Assembly: GCA_009823505.1 (NCBI GenBank)
Contig: VZQC01000348.1
Location: 521,907-585,906, forward strand
Direction of reading: 5' to 3'
From: Rhizomys pruinosus
Lineage: Eukaryota > Chordata > Mammalia > Rodentia > Spalacidae
Length of the DNA: 64,000 nt
The notes under the pieces were generated by a model, which saw only the letters and a program-made list of their open reading frames with translations, had not been told where the DNA came from and made no database searches. Numbering within the stretch: position 1 is the stretch's first letter; the number at the start of each line of letters is the position of its first letter. Of this stretch, positions 34,240 to 46,068 are shown piece after piece. The translations under genes were made by a program, and so were the position numbers.

Positions 34240-34974
34240 AAAAATAAATATTTTGAGGAAGGGTAAATATAGTCTTGGAAATACAGGGTTCAAAAACAAA
34301 TAAATAAAAATTTCTCAACAAATTCCTTCGGAGTTGAGGGAGTTAAGGAGTCTGATCAGGCAAACAGAAAATTCAGCAGCTCTACTCCAGGACAGTAATT
34401 GTCATGCATAAAAGTGTAAGATTTTGTGCGGATTTAAGTTCAAGGTAAGAGGCAAATGTAAAGACACAAACCCAGGAATAACAGAAGGAAAGAATGGAAA
34501 GAAACTTGAAACCTGAAAAGGCGGAAAAGTTCTTAGAAATCAGCAATGCTAATTATCGCAGAATAAAACTGAATTGTATTTCAAATTCACTCATTTTTCA
34601 ACTAAGCCACCAGTAAATTATTATGGAAGAGAAATGAAATAATCTGAATATTCAAGCTATTCATTGCTATTTCCATAGCAGGCAGTGTTCTCTATGCTAT
34701 TTTGACTAAATTAGAATAACATTAAATCCATGGGTCAGTTATTGAATTGTTTACTGATAACCTCTCTTTAGCATTTTCAGTTCCTCATAAATACTTTGGC
34801 TACATTTAATAAGAAAATGCTTCTTCCATTAGTTAAATGAGATAATGGTTGCAGACAATCATTTATTTAGTCATTTCTTAGACATTATGAATAATTTGTG
34901 AGCAAAATGTGACATTATTTGATGAATCCAGTTTCTTTTTTTTCCAATTTCTTTTCCTACAGCTTTGTTAAACA
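34240..34974. other. unassigned AT-rich stretch
   Basis: Nothing recognised. Confidence 0.5.
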
Positions 34975-35317
34975 TCCTCTGACAATATTAATTTAAGGAC
35001 AAAAGGGTTGTTATAGCCCACAGTTTCAGGTTCTGAGTTCCAGACTAGGCTCCAAAATATGTGGTTATTGGTACTCCTTCAGCGTTTATCACAATTATTT
35101 TCTTTCCTTGGGTGGTTCGATTCCAATTACAGTTTTCCTTGGCACATGTTCTATGCCCCTGGCATCTTCAATATCATGGAGTCAGCATTGCAGCTGAGGC
35201 TTCACCTTTACATCTCACAAAATGGCAGCCTCTTTTGAGACTCCAGTCCTGCCACAAAATGCCTTAGCCTGGCCTCAGCTGCCATCCATAATCTCCTCAA
35301 TCATTTGTCTTTTATCC

Positions 35318-35389
35318 CACACACGAAGTACCACATGGAACATACTGTCCAGCTCACACACGAAGTACCACATGGAACATCCTCCAGCT
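35318..35389. repeat. 37/35-bp tandem duplication
   Basis: CACACACGAAGTACCACATG...CCAGCT occurs at 35,318-35,354 and again at 35,355-35,389, nearly identical, so it arose after the surrounding element had decayed. Confidence 0.88.
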
Positions 35390-35905
35390 TAGATGCTTCA
35401 ACTTCTGTGTGCCAATCAACCCTGTGTCAACTTATTCCTAGGCAGTTGTTTTCAAGGAGCAGGGAACTTCAGCATAGGCTTTCATTAAATGAACTTGAAT
35501 CTTCAAATGATGACACCTCTTAGGAGTAGAGTTTTGCCCTCAGGACATCTTCCTGGTTGTCTCCAATTCAGTACAGCAACTTCTCTTCAGTGATAGTGAT
35601 CGTTTCTACAATCACAACTTTTTTTTTTTTTTTTTATCAATACCAGTCTGAATAATCTTCTGTCCTGAATTTTCTTCTCCCACACAAACTAGTCAATCAT
35701 CTTTCAGTTATACTTCATTAGCTTCTCAGGACATGGGGAGAATAAACAAGAGTTTTGCACAAAATAACACTGGGATGGCCCCTAAGTAAGTTATTGATAA
35801 CACCCCACTTCTCCCTCTGAAAACATATCAGGCAGACTTCCACAGTCCATATTTTTTGTGTTACAGGGTCCTAACAGAATGCCAATTTAAGCTTGCCTTA
35901 AAAAT

Positions 35906-36168
35906 TCAATAGCTTTCCTATGTGGAGAGATGGCCTAGCGGTTAAGAGCACAGACTGCTCTTGCAGAGGACCTGGGTTCGATCCCCAGCACCCACATGGT
36001 GGCCGAGAACCGTCTGAAACTCCAATTCCAGGAGAACTCCAGTTCCAGGGGAATCCGATACCCTCTTCTGACCTCCGCGGCATTGCACGACACGGGTGCA
36101 CAAACCTGCATGCAGACAGTACATTGATACACATACAGAAAAAAAAAAAAAATCAATAGCTTTCCTAT
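35906..36168 (+). mobile_element. B2 SINE, long form, with TSD
   Basis: Copy running from 35,922 to ~36,152, with the first few bases (GGGGC) missing and the 17-bp duplication present. Exact 16-bp TSD TCAATAGCTTTCCTAT at 35,906-35,921 and 36,153-36,168. Confidence 0.95.
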
Positions 36169-36612
36169 CTCAAATGCTCATACTCATTGATATTCCTCAT
36201 TAAATTGTTCCAAACACGTAAGATCAACATTGTCCTGTTAATCACAACAATGGTCCCACTACTTGATACCAACATTCATCATAGTTTCTTTTCTTGTTGT
36301 CATGATAAAACACTCTGACAAAAGAAAATTAAGTGGAAAAGCGTTAGTTTTAGCTTGCAATTTCAATAGCTCATCACCACAAGGTAATCAAAGCAGCAAA
36401 AGTTGATGGAACTGGTCACACTATGGCTGCATTCAGCAGAAAACAATGTATTCATGCAAGCTAGTGCTCAGCTAATCCTCTCCTCCTACACAGCTCACTG
36501 GCCCACTCACAATCCACACACCAATCCAAGCAGTCAAAACTGTTACTCACAGGTGTGCCAAGAGCCCATTTTCCAGGTTATCCTAGATTCTCTCTGACAA
36601 CACCAATCATCA

Positions 36613-36861
36613 AAAAATTCCTTAAAATTAAGTTGAATAACTAAGATACAGATATTTTACAAAGTAATTCAGATGAGGGGTTCTAAGCATAACACATTTA
36701 GGGAAAAGAGAAGAACTGTATTATAATGGTGCTTTTAATTTCAATACTCAAAAGAGAAATAACAGAAAATACTTATAGGGGAGAAGTTGGGAGTTGGGTA
36801 AACAATTTTCAAAATGGCTGTTTAGAGAGAAAGACTAAAATGATTACAATACTTAATTTAA
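36613..36861. other. unassigned stretch
   Basis: Nothing recognised. Confidence 0.4.
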
Positions 36862-37148
36862 GAGGATCATCCTTTCTTTTTTAAAATTTTTTTAATTAAT
36901 TTTATTTATTTCCGTATGTGTATGAATGTACTGTCCGCATGCAAGTTTGTGCACCCGTGTGGTGCAATGCCGCGGAGGTCAGAAGAGGGTGTCGGATTCC
37001 CCTGGAACTGGAGTTCTCCTGGAATTGGAGTTACAGATGGTTCTCAGCCGCCATGTGGGTGCTGGGGATCGAACCCGGGTCCTCTGTAAGAGCGGTCGGC
37101 GCTCTTAGCCGCTAGGCCATCTCTCCAGCCCCGAGGATCATCCTTTCT
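36862..37148 (-). mobile_element. B2 SINE, long form, with TSD
   Basis: Complete reverse copy, CpG-rich, with the 17-bp duplication. Exact 16-bp TSD GAGGATCATCCTTTCT at 36,862-36,877 and 37,133-37,148. Confidence 0.96.
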
Positions 37149-37149
37149 A

Positions 37150-38375
37150 ATGTTAGCTTCTTTAAGTAGTGAGGAAGTGACTTTGTTTGTTTCCATTACA
37201 TTATTTTCCCCACTTTCAATGATGACAAAGTAAAATAACATTTTAAGTGATACTTAAGAAAATATAATGTGTACCACACAAAACCATTTTAAAGGATGCT
37301 GCAGAAATCTCACTTCAGAGGATGTAGCTTACGGTAGACTTCCAAATGTATAGTAGCTCTTCAATGTACTTCATAAAGTACATTTGGATGTAAACAAGAC
37401 CATTTAATGGTCAATAGTACAATAGTTCTGATTTGAAAACTCTAAAATCTTTTCATTTAATTTAACTATAGGCAAACTTCTTTTGAACTGAAAGTTTCTA
37501 CAAACATTGTTGGAATAAGTGACTACTTGTTTAATTTTTACAGTGCTGGGGACCAATTAAAGGCACTCTGTAGATGATCTAGAGACCAAACATTATTAAA
37601 TGGCTTTTTACTGGGTGTGAGGAAGATGTTCTTTATGTTTAGAATGCAGTCAAGGAAAGTACAAAGAAGTTGAAGCTCTATTTTATTTCTGATCTCCTAT
37701 AACTAGAAAATCAGTGAGGGAAAATAAATGAATAGTAAATTTCCTGCCATATTGCAGGTACTTTCAGGTCAGAAATATAGTTGATATATTGGCTATTGAT
37801 CTTTAGCTAGTACTACATTTTGAGTTTTGGATGACTGCATGGATGAAAAACAGAGAAAACTTCAAGAAGCTAACAGAAAGTTTACATTCCATATCTTGTG
37901 AAGTGAAATCACAGCCCTTTCAAAATTTTGAGATCTTAGCATTGAAACGTTGCCATACAAAAGGAGAAAAAAGTAAAATAGACAATATTTAGAACAAATA
38001 AAATATCTTCAAAATGCCAATATTGTGTCCAACAGAGAAAAGAGTAAGAAGCTGAAAATTTCAACCTGTGAATGGCAATATCTGCAAAAATTTACTGGTA
38101 TATATGGAGTTATGGAGGGATTATTCCTGAAAAGTTGCATTATTGAATGTTGATGGGACTGAGGGAAAGAAATCAAGAAAACATAGAAAACATGCAGTTG
38201 GTTGCCAAAAACTACACATCAAGAGACATATAGAAAAATATATGTAACCCATATGTGTGTACATATTTAAAGAGAGGTAGAATCAGAGAGACAATAAACA
38301 GAGAAACTATAAGGCTAGGTATTTATTTAAAAATTCAAAATTGGTACAGGAAACTCTAAAAATGGTGCCATGCAA
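37150..38375. other. unassigned AT-rich stretch
   Basis: Nothing recognised. Confidence 0.5.
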
Positions 38376-38380
38376 CTCAT

Positions 38381-38411
38381 GGATATATATATATATATAT
38401 ATAGTATATAT
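38381..38411. repeat. (TA)n microsatellite
   Basis: Pure TA run with one interruption. Confidence 0.92.
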
Positions 38412-38723
38412 AAATTTTTTTTCAAGGAGAGAGCAGTCAACTTCATCAAAAGAACTGGAAAATCATCTGTGGATGGAAGTTTGAACTGTAACCTCTTCTC
38501 TACTACGTCTGAACCAGCAGCTGACTAATCTTATTAAATTGACCCCTTGGTCAGGTATAATTAGGTAACTGGGAAAATGATTTTACTTTGGACATTAGCT
38601 GATAAAATACACATTCTCCACTGCACCATGAATTGTACATGCTACCAAATTTCAAATTCCCCATTTTGTTCCTAGAAATTCATGGTTTGCTACTTACACA
38701 CAATTTAATACTAGCCACATTAA

Positions 38724-38728
<5 letters not shown>

Positions 38729-38759
<31 letters not shown>

Positions 38760-38817
38760 AGAGAGACAGAGAGAGACAGAGAGAGACAGAGAGAGACAGA
38801 GACAGAAAGAGAGACAC
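38729..38817. repeat. compound (CA)n-(GA)n microsatellite
   Basis: About 14 CA units, then GAGACAGA-type repeats. The strong purine bias makes a spurious Arg/Glu-rich open frame. Confidence 0.95.
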
Positions 38818-38819
38818 AG

Positions 38820-40047
38820 TTTCAGAAGTCTATTTTATTTTGCAAGTGTACATTTCACCTAACTTTGATCCCGTTACTGTATAAATGCAATAAATCCCAG
38901 AGGAATGGGCTGCATGTTCCTCTCAACTTAGAGGAAAGATAAGTCTCTCGCCTTACCAAGCATCATGTCTTATTGAAGGTGTCTCCCATCTGCTACATGA
39001 TTTACTTTTGGTCTTTCCTGTCATATTACAGCCACTGTTCTTTTGATTACTTTGCAAACAGCTGCCTCCCTTCTGTCCTGTTAGCTTGTTGCTTTTCTTC
39101 CCTTCATTTCGACTTTTTCACCTCTCATTATTCTTTTCCTGTCAGGCTTGCCTAGAGCTCTGTTCTGCTTTCTCAGTTCCTGTAACTGTAATCCTCTTGT
39201 ATTTTTGGTCTGCTGATTTTGGATGCTTTCTCTGGCTTACTACTTTCTTTTATGTATCTACAGTGCATTTCTTTTAAAATTATGCCACTTTTTAAATATT
39301 GCATCAGGTCTGAAGCTTACCACATAATATTATATTAGCAGTTTTCCTCATTCCATTTTATTACTAAGCACACTCCCTTTACATCCTTCACCCTACTCTT
39401 TCTGGCATTTTACTGCTGTGAGTCTTCAGTCTTTGTGCAGTGCAATGAATCAACAGCCTTTATTGTACTAAGGCAATTTACAGTGGTCACTAGTGAATTG
39501 CTCTTTCTGACCACTCTGGGGAAAGACTATCTTTTCGACTTTTTTATTACTTCTTTTTCCATGAAAAAAAATCACCCCATGTAGAAAATGATACAAAAAT
39601 AAATCCTAGATTTATTACAAGATTAGAAACGGTGATTTTTCTAACTTTTTACCACAGATTTTATATCACTGGGAAAATTCAGAAAACAACTGTATCTTCT
39701 AATTCTATTACTTATTATGCAACTAAAGTTGTGCATAATGACATCAAATCTGAAAAGACTAAAAGCAGTGACCTATAAAAGTCATCTTTGTCAATTTAAC
39801 CAGCTCTCATGATTCAATAACAATTTATCATAAAATTCAGGATAATATCTATATGCCAGTGCACAGCATCACTTTCAAATGTTTTAAATAGAGGTGTTAT
39901 TGAATAAGTTGCCTGGAGAAAAATTAACTTGTTTTTCATTTATTTTGCATTTTCTCCCCATCATAATTCATTAGTATCCTCATCAGTAAGAGAAATATGT
40001 CATTGCTTTCCCAGGTAATCTTATTCTAAATTTGTCTATGTATGTTT

Positions 40048-40048
<1 letters not shown>
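38820..40048. other. unassigned stretch
   Basis: Nothing recognised. T/C-rich at ~39,000-39,280. Confidence 0.5.

Positions 40049-40084
<36 letters not shown>
40049..40084. repeat. (TC)n microsatellite
   Basis: About 17 TC units. Confidence 0.95.
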
Positions 40085-40086
<2 letters not shown>

Positions 40087-40269
40087 GCTTCTCTTCTAGC
40101 ATAATATTATAGTAATATTAGATATATTAGTATATAAGTGTTTAAACGAAGTGTTAACATATCACCTCGGGTTTGGTTCAACAAAAATAAGAAAGAAAAT
40201 ATTTATACATCCTCAAAATCTGTTACATTAATTCCTAGAAAAGGCAAAGAAAATATTGTGAGAAAAATT

Positions 40270-40445
40270 TCTTGCCTTTTGTTTTCTTTTCTACTTTTTT
40301 GTGGGCGTTTTGAGACTGGCCTCTTACCCTGTGCTGCGAACGTCACTAATGTATACAACTGGACTCTGTTTCACAGATTTCTGTGTACTTCTCCCTCCTA
40401 GGCTGGGATTTAAAGGTATGTGCCACAATAACTCACTGAAACTTG
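40270..40445 (-). mobile_element. degenerate B1 SINE
   Basis: TTTTGAGACTGG then CTCCCTCCTAGGCTGGGATTTAAAGGTATGTGCCA (read in parts) follow the reverse B1 layout, with much change between. Confidence 0.5.
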
Positions 40446-40449
40446 ATTT

Positions 40450-40712
40450 TTAAAATTGTTTTTAAAAAATTTTATTTATTGTGTTTTTTAGTGATATGAG
40501 TAGGTGGTGTCTTACCTGCCATTCACGTAGGTAGCACTGCTCAAAATCCGCCATGCCCCATGAGAATCTCAAACCGGCCTCAGGTCCCCCGGCACTGGAC
40601 TTACTCGATCTGGTTGTTTATTGTCCTAATATGGTGCTGGGATACGTAAACCGGGTCCTCTGCAAGCGCGGCTTTCAACTCCTCAATCAATCTCTCTGGG
40701 CCCTCGCCTAGA
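40450..40712 (-). mobile_element. B2 SINE, diverged, CpG-rich
   Basis: TTTATTTATTGTG tail, CCCCCGGCACTGGACTTACT, GGTGCTGGGATACG, CCGGGTCCTCTGCAAGCGCG and CAATCTCTCTGGGCCC. The order fits a reverse B2 with many differences. Confidence 0.65.
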
Positions 40713-40905
40713 TTTTCTTCTTTATCTGTCCAAGAAACACATGTGTCAATCCGGCTTGGCTAACCCGCCAGTGAGACAACAGACATCTTTCTTAACACCT
40801 AGCCTGTCTAACAGCGATCATCCAACTCTCACTCCTGTCCGTGGGTTACAGAGGAGGAGACCCTACTCTTAAAAAAAACAAACAAAAAAAAATAACAACA
40901 AAAAA
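40713..40905 (+). mobile_element. possible B1/B4-like SINE fragment
   Basis: A degraded body ends GAGGAGACCCTACTCTTAAA followed by A-rich AACAAACAAAA sequence, as in a forward B1-type tail. Confidence 0.35.
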
Positions 40906-40959
40906 ACACACGCCTCATCGGCAGCAGGACGCACTGGCTTCTACTTGCACACGTCCACC

Positions 40960-41570
40960 TACTTATTCTAAACATATATACCCTGCCATTTTATTGGGAT
41001 TGAGTCTCAGCACAGCTGTTCCAGCTTCTTAACTTCTGTCTATGCCATGATGACCACATTTCATACTGTCATGCTGGCAATATGACGTTTCTCATTGCCC
41101 ACTTCCTACTCTGCCTACAAACTGATGGTTAATGTATATAATCTTCTGTGTCTTGATTTCAAGATTTCAAGATTCTTATGTCAAACTGCTCATAATTCAT
41201 ATGTATAATTTTAGTATCTTATGTACTGAAAGCAACATAAATGGATATCATTCTTTCATCTTCAGTCCTCTTCCTGTCCTAACTCTGTTGCTGGTGATTT
41301 CTAGCATTACACTTAACCCAAAACACCTAGGATATTCCTTTTCTTCCTTTGGCCTCCCAAACTGCATACTCTGCTTGTCTTAGGTTCATTGATTCAGTAG
41401 AAACACAATCCACAATTCCTGAATCAACTGCATTGTCCTCACTTCCTTAAGTATTTGTTTTCTGTTGAGTCTTAGCTTCTTCCCACCCATAGCTTTCTAC
41501 ACGAATTTTATGATAGCAATGACTCTAACTTTCATGTAAGTTAATACTAAGAAGGTTTCGCATAGTGTTT
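40960..41570. other. unassigned stretch
   Basis: Nothing recognised. Confidence 0.45.
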
Positions 41571-41577
41571 TTTATTT

Positions 41578-41782
41578 TTATTTTTGTTTTTTTTTTTTTT
41601 TTTGTGGTGTGTGTGTGATGTGTGTGGGGGGGATGTGTTGGATGATTTGGTGAGACAGGGTCTCCCTGTGGCCCCAGCTGTTCTGAAACTCACTATATAT
41701 ATCAAGTTCACAGAGATCAACTTGCCTCTGCCTCCTGAGTACTGGGATTAAAGTACTGGTGTGTGTCACCATGCCTGGCCTG
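41578..41782 (-). mobile_element. B1 SINE with expanded tail
   Basis: Reverse B1 body (GAGACAGGGTCTCCCTGTGG to CACCATGCCTGGCC) preceded by poly(T) and a GT/G-rich tract at 41,605-41,640 that replaces the usual plain tail. Confidence 0.85.
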
Positions 41783-41820
41783 TAATAATTTTTGAAGGCC
41801 AAATAATCTGTGCTATCTTT

Positions 41821-42052
41821 GTCTTCAGATTTTTTTTATGTGTATGATTGTACTGTCTGCATGCAGGTTTGTGCACCCATGTTGTGCAATGCCGCGGAGG
41901 TTGGAAGAGGGCATCCGATTCCCCTGGAACTGCAGTTAAAGACGGTTCTTGGCCACCATGTGGGTGCTGGGGATCGAACCTGGATCCTCTGCAAGAGCAG
42001 TCAGTGCTCTTAACCGCTAGGCAATCTTTCCAGCCCCTGTCTTCAGATTTTT
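41821..42052 (-). mobile_element. B2 SINE, short form, with TSD
   Basis: Complete reverse copy. Exact 14-bp TSD GTCTTCAGATTTTT at 41,821-41,834 and 42,039-42,052. Confidence 0.95.
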
Positions 42053-42769
42053 ATAATGAATGTTAGGATGCTTCAAGTTGGCTTCAGGGTTTTGCAAAAT
42101 AATGATATAAATACTTAGTGAAGCACTAAATATATTTTCTCAAGCATGACAATGCAATAATTTAATTGCTTTTAGTCTGTACCATTTCTAAAAGAATATT
42201 AACATAAAATGCACATCTCTGAAACTATATATGAAGAGGTAAAAATCTATGTCAAAATTGCCTTTCTTGGTTGATTTATTTATTCTTTTCCATCTAAAGT
42301 ACATGCCTAATCCTTTATTTATAAATGTTATGGAGAAGGCTTGATAGCCTATTTCTAAGTATTTAAAAATATAATAAGGGTTGCTTATTATAGGAGACTT
42401 CTACAGGACTAGTGGTATTTTGTGGAGACTTATTATTTGGGTTTCTCATGTTATTGTTTTTTTGTTGTTATTTTGGCCTGTGGATTTTTTTGTTGTTTGT
42501 GATTCTGGTATTAAAATCAAGTGTTTCTCTGTTGAATTGGAGACTGACTTTGCTTGTGTTCTTCAGTACCTTCATTGTCTTCTTATTAGGTATGAAAGGT
42601 TGTTTGCTCTAGGCTTCAAGTTCTCACTTCTGATTTTCCACTGGAGAGACAAATTAGTTCTTACCCAGATGGTCAGAAGCTCCTCCAGTGACCCAAGACT
42701 TTATGATATATACATATTAGCCATTATTGAAGACATAGATTGTTCTAAACTTGAGAAAAATCTCTCTTT
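42053..42769. other. unassigned stretch with a chance open frame
   Basis: A 131-codon plus-strand frame (42,381-42,776) runs through T-rich DNA and reads as Leu/Phe/Val-rich without a recognisable domain. I take it as compositional. Confidence 0.45.
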
Positions 42770-43024
42770 CATGTAGCAATTATTTTCATTTCATTATTTT
42801 TATTTATTTTATGTGTATAAGTATATTGCCTGCATGTATGTTAAGTGCACCCATGTTGTTCAATGCCCATGAAGATCACAAGTGGTTGTTGGATCCCCTG
42901 GAACTGGAAGTACAGATGGGTGGTATCCACCACATGGGTGCTGGGAATCAATGCGGGTTCTCTGAAAGAGCATCCAGTGCTTGTAACCATTGAGCCATCT
43001 CTCCAGCCCCACATGTAGCAATTA
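42770..43024 (-). mobile_element. B2 SINE, older subfamily, with TSD
   Basis: Reverse copy differing from the main forms (GTGCACCCATGTTGTTCAAT, GAACTGGAAGTACAGATGGG). Exact 13-bp TSD CATGTAGCAATTA at 42,770-42,782 and 43,012-43,024. Confidence 0.9.
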
Positions 43025-43112
43025 GTTAAAATTTTTCATGTTTAAATACATTTCCATAATTTAAGATAAAATATTTTATTATTGATGATATGTTCATGTG
43101 TGTGTGCATGTT

Positions 43113-43113
43113 T

Positions 43114-43171
<58 letters not shown>

Positions 43172-43182
43172 GAGAGAGAGAG
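43113..43182. repeat. (CA)n(TA)n(GA)n compound microsatellite
   Basis: ACAC run, then TATA run with one CA, then GAGAGAGA. Confidence 0.95.
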
Positions 43183-43282
43183 CCTTATTTTTATAGTGTA
43201 TACTTTAAATTTTCAGTAGGAAAATATTTAATAATACAGATGTTGAAAATTCATTTGACCAAAGAAGTTCTCATAAATATCA

Positions 43283-43400
43283 TCCTTACCTCTGTGAGAT
43301 CAAGGCCATCTTGGTCTACCTAGCATGGTCCAGACCAGCTGGGGTTACTGGGATATTCTATCTCCGAATGTTGATCAAAATAAATAAATATACAGTTTTT
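43283..43400 (+). mobile_element. B1 SINE fragment
   Basis: TGTGAGATCAAGGCCATCTT, GGTCTACCTAGCATGGTCCA and AAATAAATAAATA: the middle and tail of a forward B1. Confidence 0.65.
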
Positions 43401-43859
43401 AGTTTATTTATGAAATATATGTGTAAATAAAATAAAATATTTTAAAATATTAAAGTAATTGTTGGCCAGGCTAGTCTAAGACCTCCCAGAATCACTTGCA
43501 TTATTGCCACAAATCTTCATTGACTGACAGCACATGAATTTAAAATCCCATAGTATCAGAGGATGCTGTGCAGATTGTGAAGGGAGAATACCAATTGGTT
43601 ATTTCATCCAGAAAATTTAATGAACCACAACAATGACCACCCTGGCCATTAAACTCTGGCATTTTATGTGTGGGAATTCAACAGCTGCTTAACTGGAATT
43701 AAGACCAACTCAAAAGGAGAATGCTTATATGTGGTAATGTAAACATAACCCAATATAAATGGCTATAGTGATCATAGAAATTAAAGAAATCCTACTTTGT
43801 CACATTCCCTAATTCAACATAATTTATTGATGTTTTCTAAACATATATCCTTACAGTTA
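43401..43859. other. unassigned stretch
   Basis: Nothing recognised. Confidence 0.4.
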
Positions 43860-44626
43860 TACACAGGTATATCTCACACAACTTATCAAAGTAGCCTCTT
43901 TTTGCAATGGATGGAAACTATTACAAAATTCACAACTGGTAAAATATAGAGGATAAGCGTCCATGAGGCGCCCAGGCCTACCTTACACATTTACATTGCA
44001 ACCTTGACACATAGGCCTCAGGAAACATAGTGGAACCAGAGGAAGAAATAATTTCAATGCAGTTGCCAACTCTCCTACCAAAGCTTCCTCATGTAAGGGA
44101 TGGTGATTAACCCAGAAAGCCACGAATTCCCAAAGTGCAGATACCAAACTGCAGTATGCTTATCCCTAAATAGAATGCCTATATTAAAACTCTGCCACCC
44201 AAGGGTCAGGGACCACTGTGAAGGAGAGGACAGAAATATGGGAGTGATAACTGGTGCATGACCACGATGAAATGGGTTTAGACATCTGTGAAGTTAATGG
44301 TATGAACTTACAGCAATGGTAACGGCATGTAAAAGAAAAAGACCAAGCCAGGGATTTTCCCAGCATAGCAGTGTGAAAGAGTCTAAGACGCCTCAACCTT
44401 AGCTATGGGACTTTTGGCAACCAATGGCTAGGAGAATGGGTTTGCTCTAAGGATGTGACAGGAGGTAAGTTTACAAGGCTGCAGTGAATGCAGTCATGGT
44501 GAAGAACATTTGGGAATACAAACTGGCCTCAATAATCCTTAACATATATGACAGAATACAAGAAATCCTCGGGGCTATGAAAAGAAAGGGTGAAGATAAG
44601 GGAGAGTATCTACAGTTGATCAAAAT

Positions 44627-45868
44627 ATATGAAATTCTCGAAGACCTGGTGTAAGCATGGCAAAGATGTATTGAGACCACACTTGCAAGTGTACAATTGG
44701 TCTCTGGAATGTCAGAGAGTGTTACCAAGGGCCAGTAAATCAATAAAACAAATATTGGTCTCCTTGAGTCAAGCAATCTGCTACACCTCACCTGCCATGG
44801 AAATACTGTGCAGCAGTGGCAGCCATATATAGCTCTCTCCTTGGAGGAATAATTCACTGTTGATACCATAAGCTTATGTCCTCTAGTGGTTAGAAGATGT
44901 TGTAAGCCACAGTAAGACCTTGTCATCTTTTACAGAAAAGCTATAATTCATGGATTAGCCTACCATCCAAGCATCTGTGTCTATACTAACTGTGCTGAAT
45001 AGCTTTAGTGTCAACTTGACACACCTAGGTTGAGGGAGCCTCATCTGGGTAATTGGCTCCATTGGACTGGCCTGTGGCCACATATGTGGAGTATTGTCTT
45101 GATTGTTGGGCAATGTGGGAGGGCCCAGCCCACTATGGGTGGTGCCACCCTGGGCAGGTTGTTGTGTACCGTATAAGAAGGCAGGCTGGGCATGGGCCAG
45201 GGGAGCAAGCCAGTAAGCAGCACTCCTCCATGGCCTGTGCTTCAGCTCCTGCCTCCAGGTTCCTGCCCTGAGTTCCTGCCTTGGGCTCCCTGAGTCATGA
45301 ACCATGACCCAGGAGATGTGAACTGATTAAACCCTTTCCTCCCCAAGTTGGTGTCTGTGAGTGTTTTGTCACAGCAATTGAAAAGAAACTAGAACACCAA
45401 TGTAACCTACCATAATAATTAGTACTGTTTAAATGCCTGTATATCTAATTGCTTGTGCTTCATTAGTAGGATTAAAGGGTTATTCCTGGATAAACTGCCA
45501 GCCCATGAAAAGAAACAACCTGAAAGACATCTCCAGAGAAATTAGACTGTTTTGCTTCTCACCCACTTGTGCCCCTTTTCTAAAGCCTAGGGAACAATCT
45601 GCTGAAGAGGGGGCATAGTGGAATGTAAGGGCTGCGATTGGGGTGAATTGTGAAACTACAGCAATACAGACTGGACTCTTATTTGATCAACATGCTTGTA
45701 CACACATGCCCCTCCAGCTGGACAATGGGGGCCCTTGTACTGTATAAGCTTGGGCATGGCTGCTTGCAAATTGGTTTTACATGAAGGATGCTTGTATTCA
45801 TTACTTATTATTTATTATTAAAATAAATAAATAAATATAAAAAATTTAAAAAAGTATATGAAATTCTC
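44627..45868 (+). mobile_element. L1 3' UTR, long type, with TSD
   Basis: The 5'-truncated element (44,641-45,854) starts inside the extra UTR block at GAAGACCTGG and ends after GGATGCTTGTATTCATTACT with an A-rich tail, without the final polypurine module. Exact 14-bp TSD TATATGAAATTCTC at 44,627-44,640 and 45,855-45,868. An LTR at 44,991-45,396 lies inside it. Confidence 0.9.
44991..45396 (+). mobile_element. ERVL/MT2-type solo LTR inside L1
   Basis: TG...CA ends (TGTGCTGAATAG...CTAGAACA), a GTGTCAACTTGACAC motif near the start, a TATA-like CGTATAAGAAGG, and ATTAAACCC as a weak poly(A) signal. The L1 around it is continuous once it is removed. The 5-bp flanks CTAAC and CCAAT match 3 of 5. 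No internal sequence, so recombination between LTRs is likely. Confidence 0.78.
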
Positions 45869-45928
45869 AAAAATTCACAAAAACATTATCAGGAATGATA
45901 TTTACAATTCTGTTAGATTAATATAAAT

Positions 45929-46068
45929 CTAATTTGTAATCCCAACACTTGGGAGGCAGAGGCAGGCAGATCTCTGTAAGTTCAAGACCAGCATGGTCTA
46001 CAGAGCGAGCTTCAGGCCAGCTGAGACTAAAGGGAGACCCTGTCTCAAAAGGACCAAAAAAAAAATTC
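45929..46068 (+). mobile_element. B1 SINE
   Basis: Forward B1 from TTGTAATCCCAACACTTGGG to AGACCCTGTCTCAAAA and an A-rich end. Confidence 0.93.

Larger units (their letters stand above)
34975..36612 (-). mobile_element. ERVL/MaLR-type element, degenerate, with Leu-type PBS
   Basis: On the minus strand an LTR-like block (36,275-36,612) ends in AAACTATGATGA. It is followed by a primer-binding-like TGGTATCAAGTAGTGGGACC (complement of 36,252-36,271), close to the tRNA-Leu site of the provirus at 10,276-10,293. Moderately GC-rich internal sequence without a usable frame continues to ~34,975. A B2 interrupts it at 35,922. The non-coding internal part suggests a MaLR-like non-autonomous element. 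Confidence 0.5.
43860..45930 (+). mobile_element. older L1 3' UTR (Lx-like), interrupted
   Basis: CACAACTGGTAAAATATAG, AAGGGTCAGGGACCACTGTG and the tail TGATCAAAATATATGAAATT resemble an old rodent L1 3' UTR. A long-UTR L1 sits in its last bases (44,641-45,854), after which the tail resumes. The family call is from memory. Confidence 0.5.

Noticed and set aside
35318..35389. start of a CRISPR-like array
   Set aside because: Only two directly adjacent units with no spacer, in a mammalian LTR element.
38633..38884. open frame with Arg/Glu repeats
   Set aside because: Produced by the (CA)n-(GA)n microsatellite.
42381..42776. 131-codon plus-strand open frame rich in Leu/Phe
   Set aside because: It runs through T-rich DNA and ends at a B2; the apparent hydrophobic segments come from TTT/TTG runs.
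44471..44926. 151-codon minus-strand open frame
   Set aside because: It crosses the border between the old L1 tail and the long-UTR L1 on their antisense strand, so it is not one ancestral gene.
44955..45305. 116-codon minus-strand open frame, Pro/His-rich
   Set aside because: It lies antisense in the solo LTR, whose GC-richer body gives fewer chance stops.
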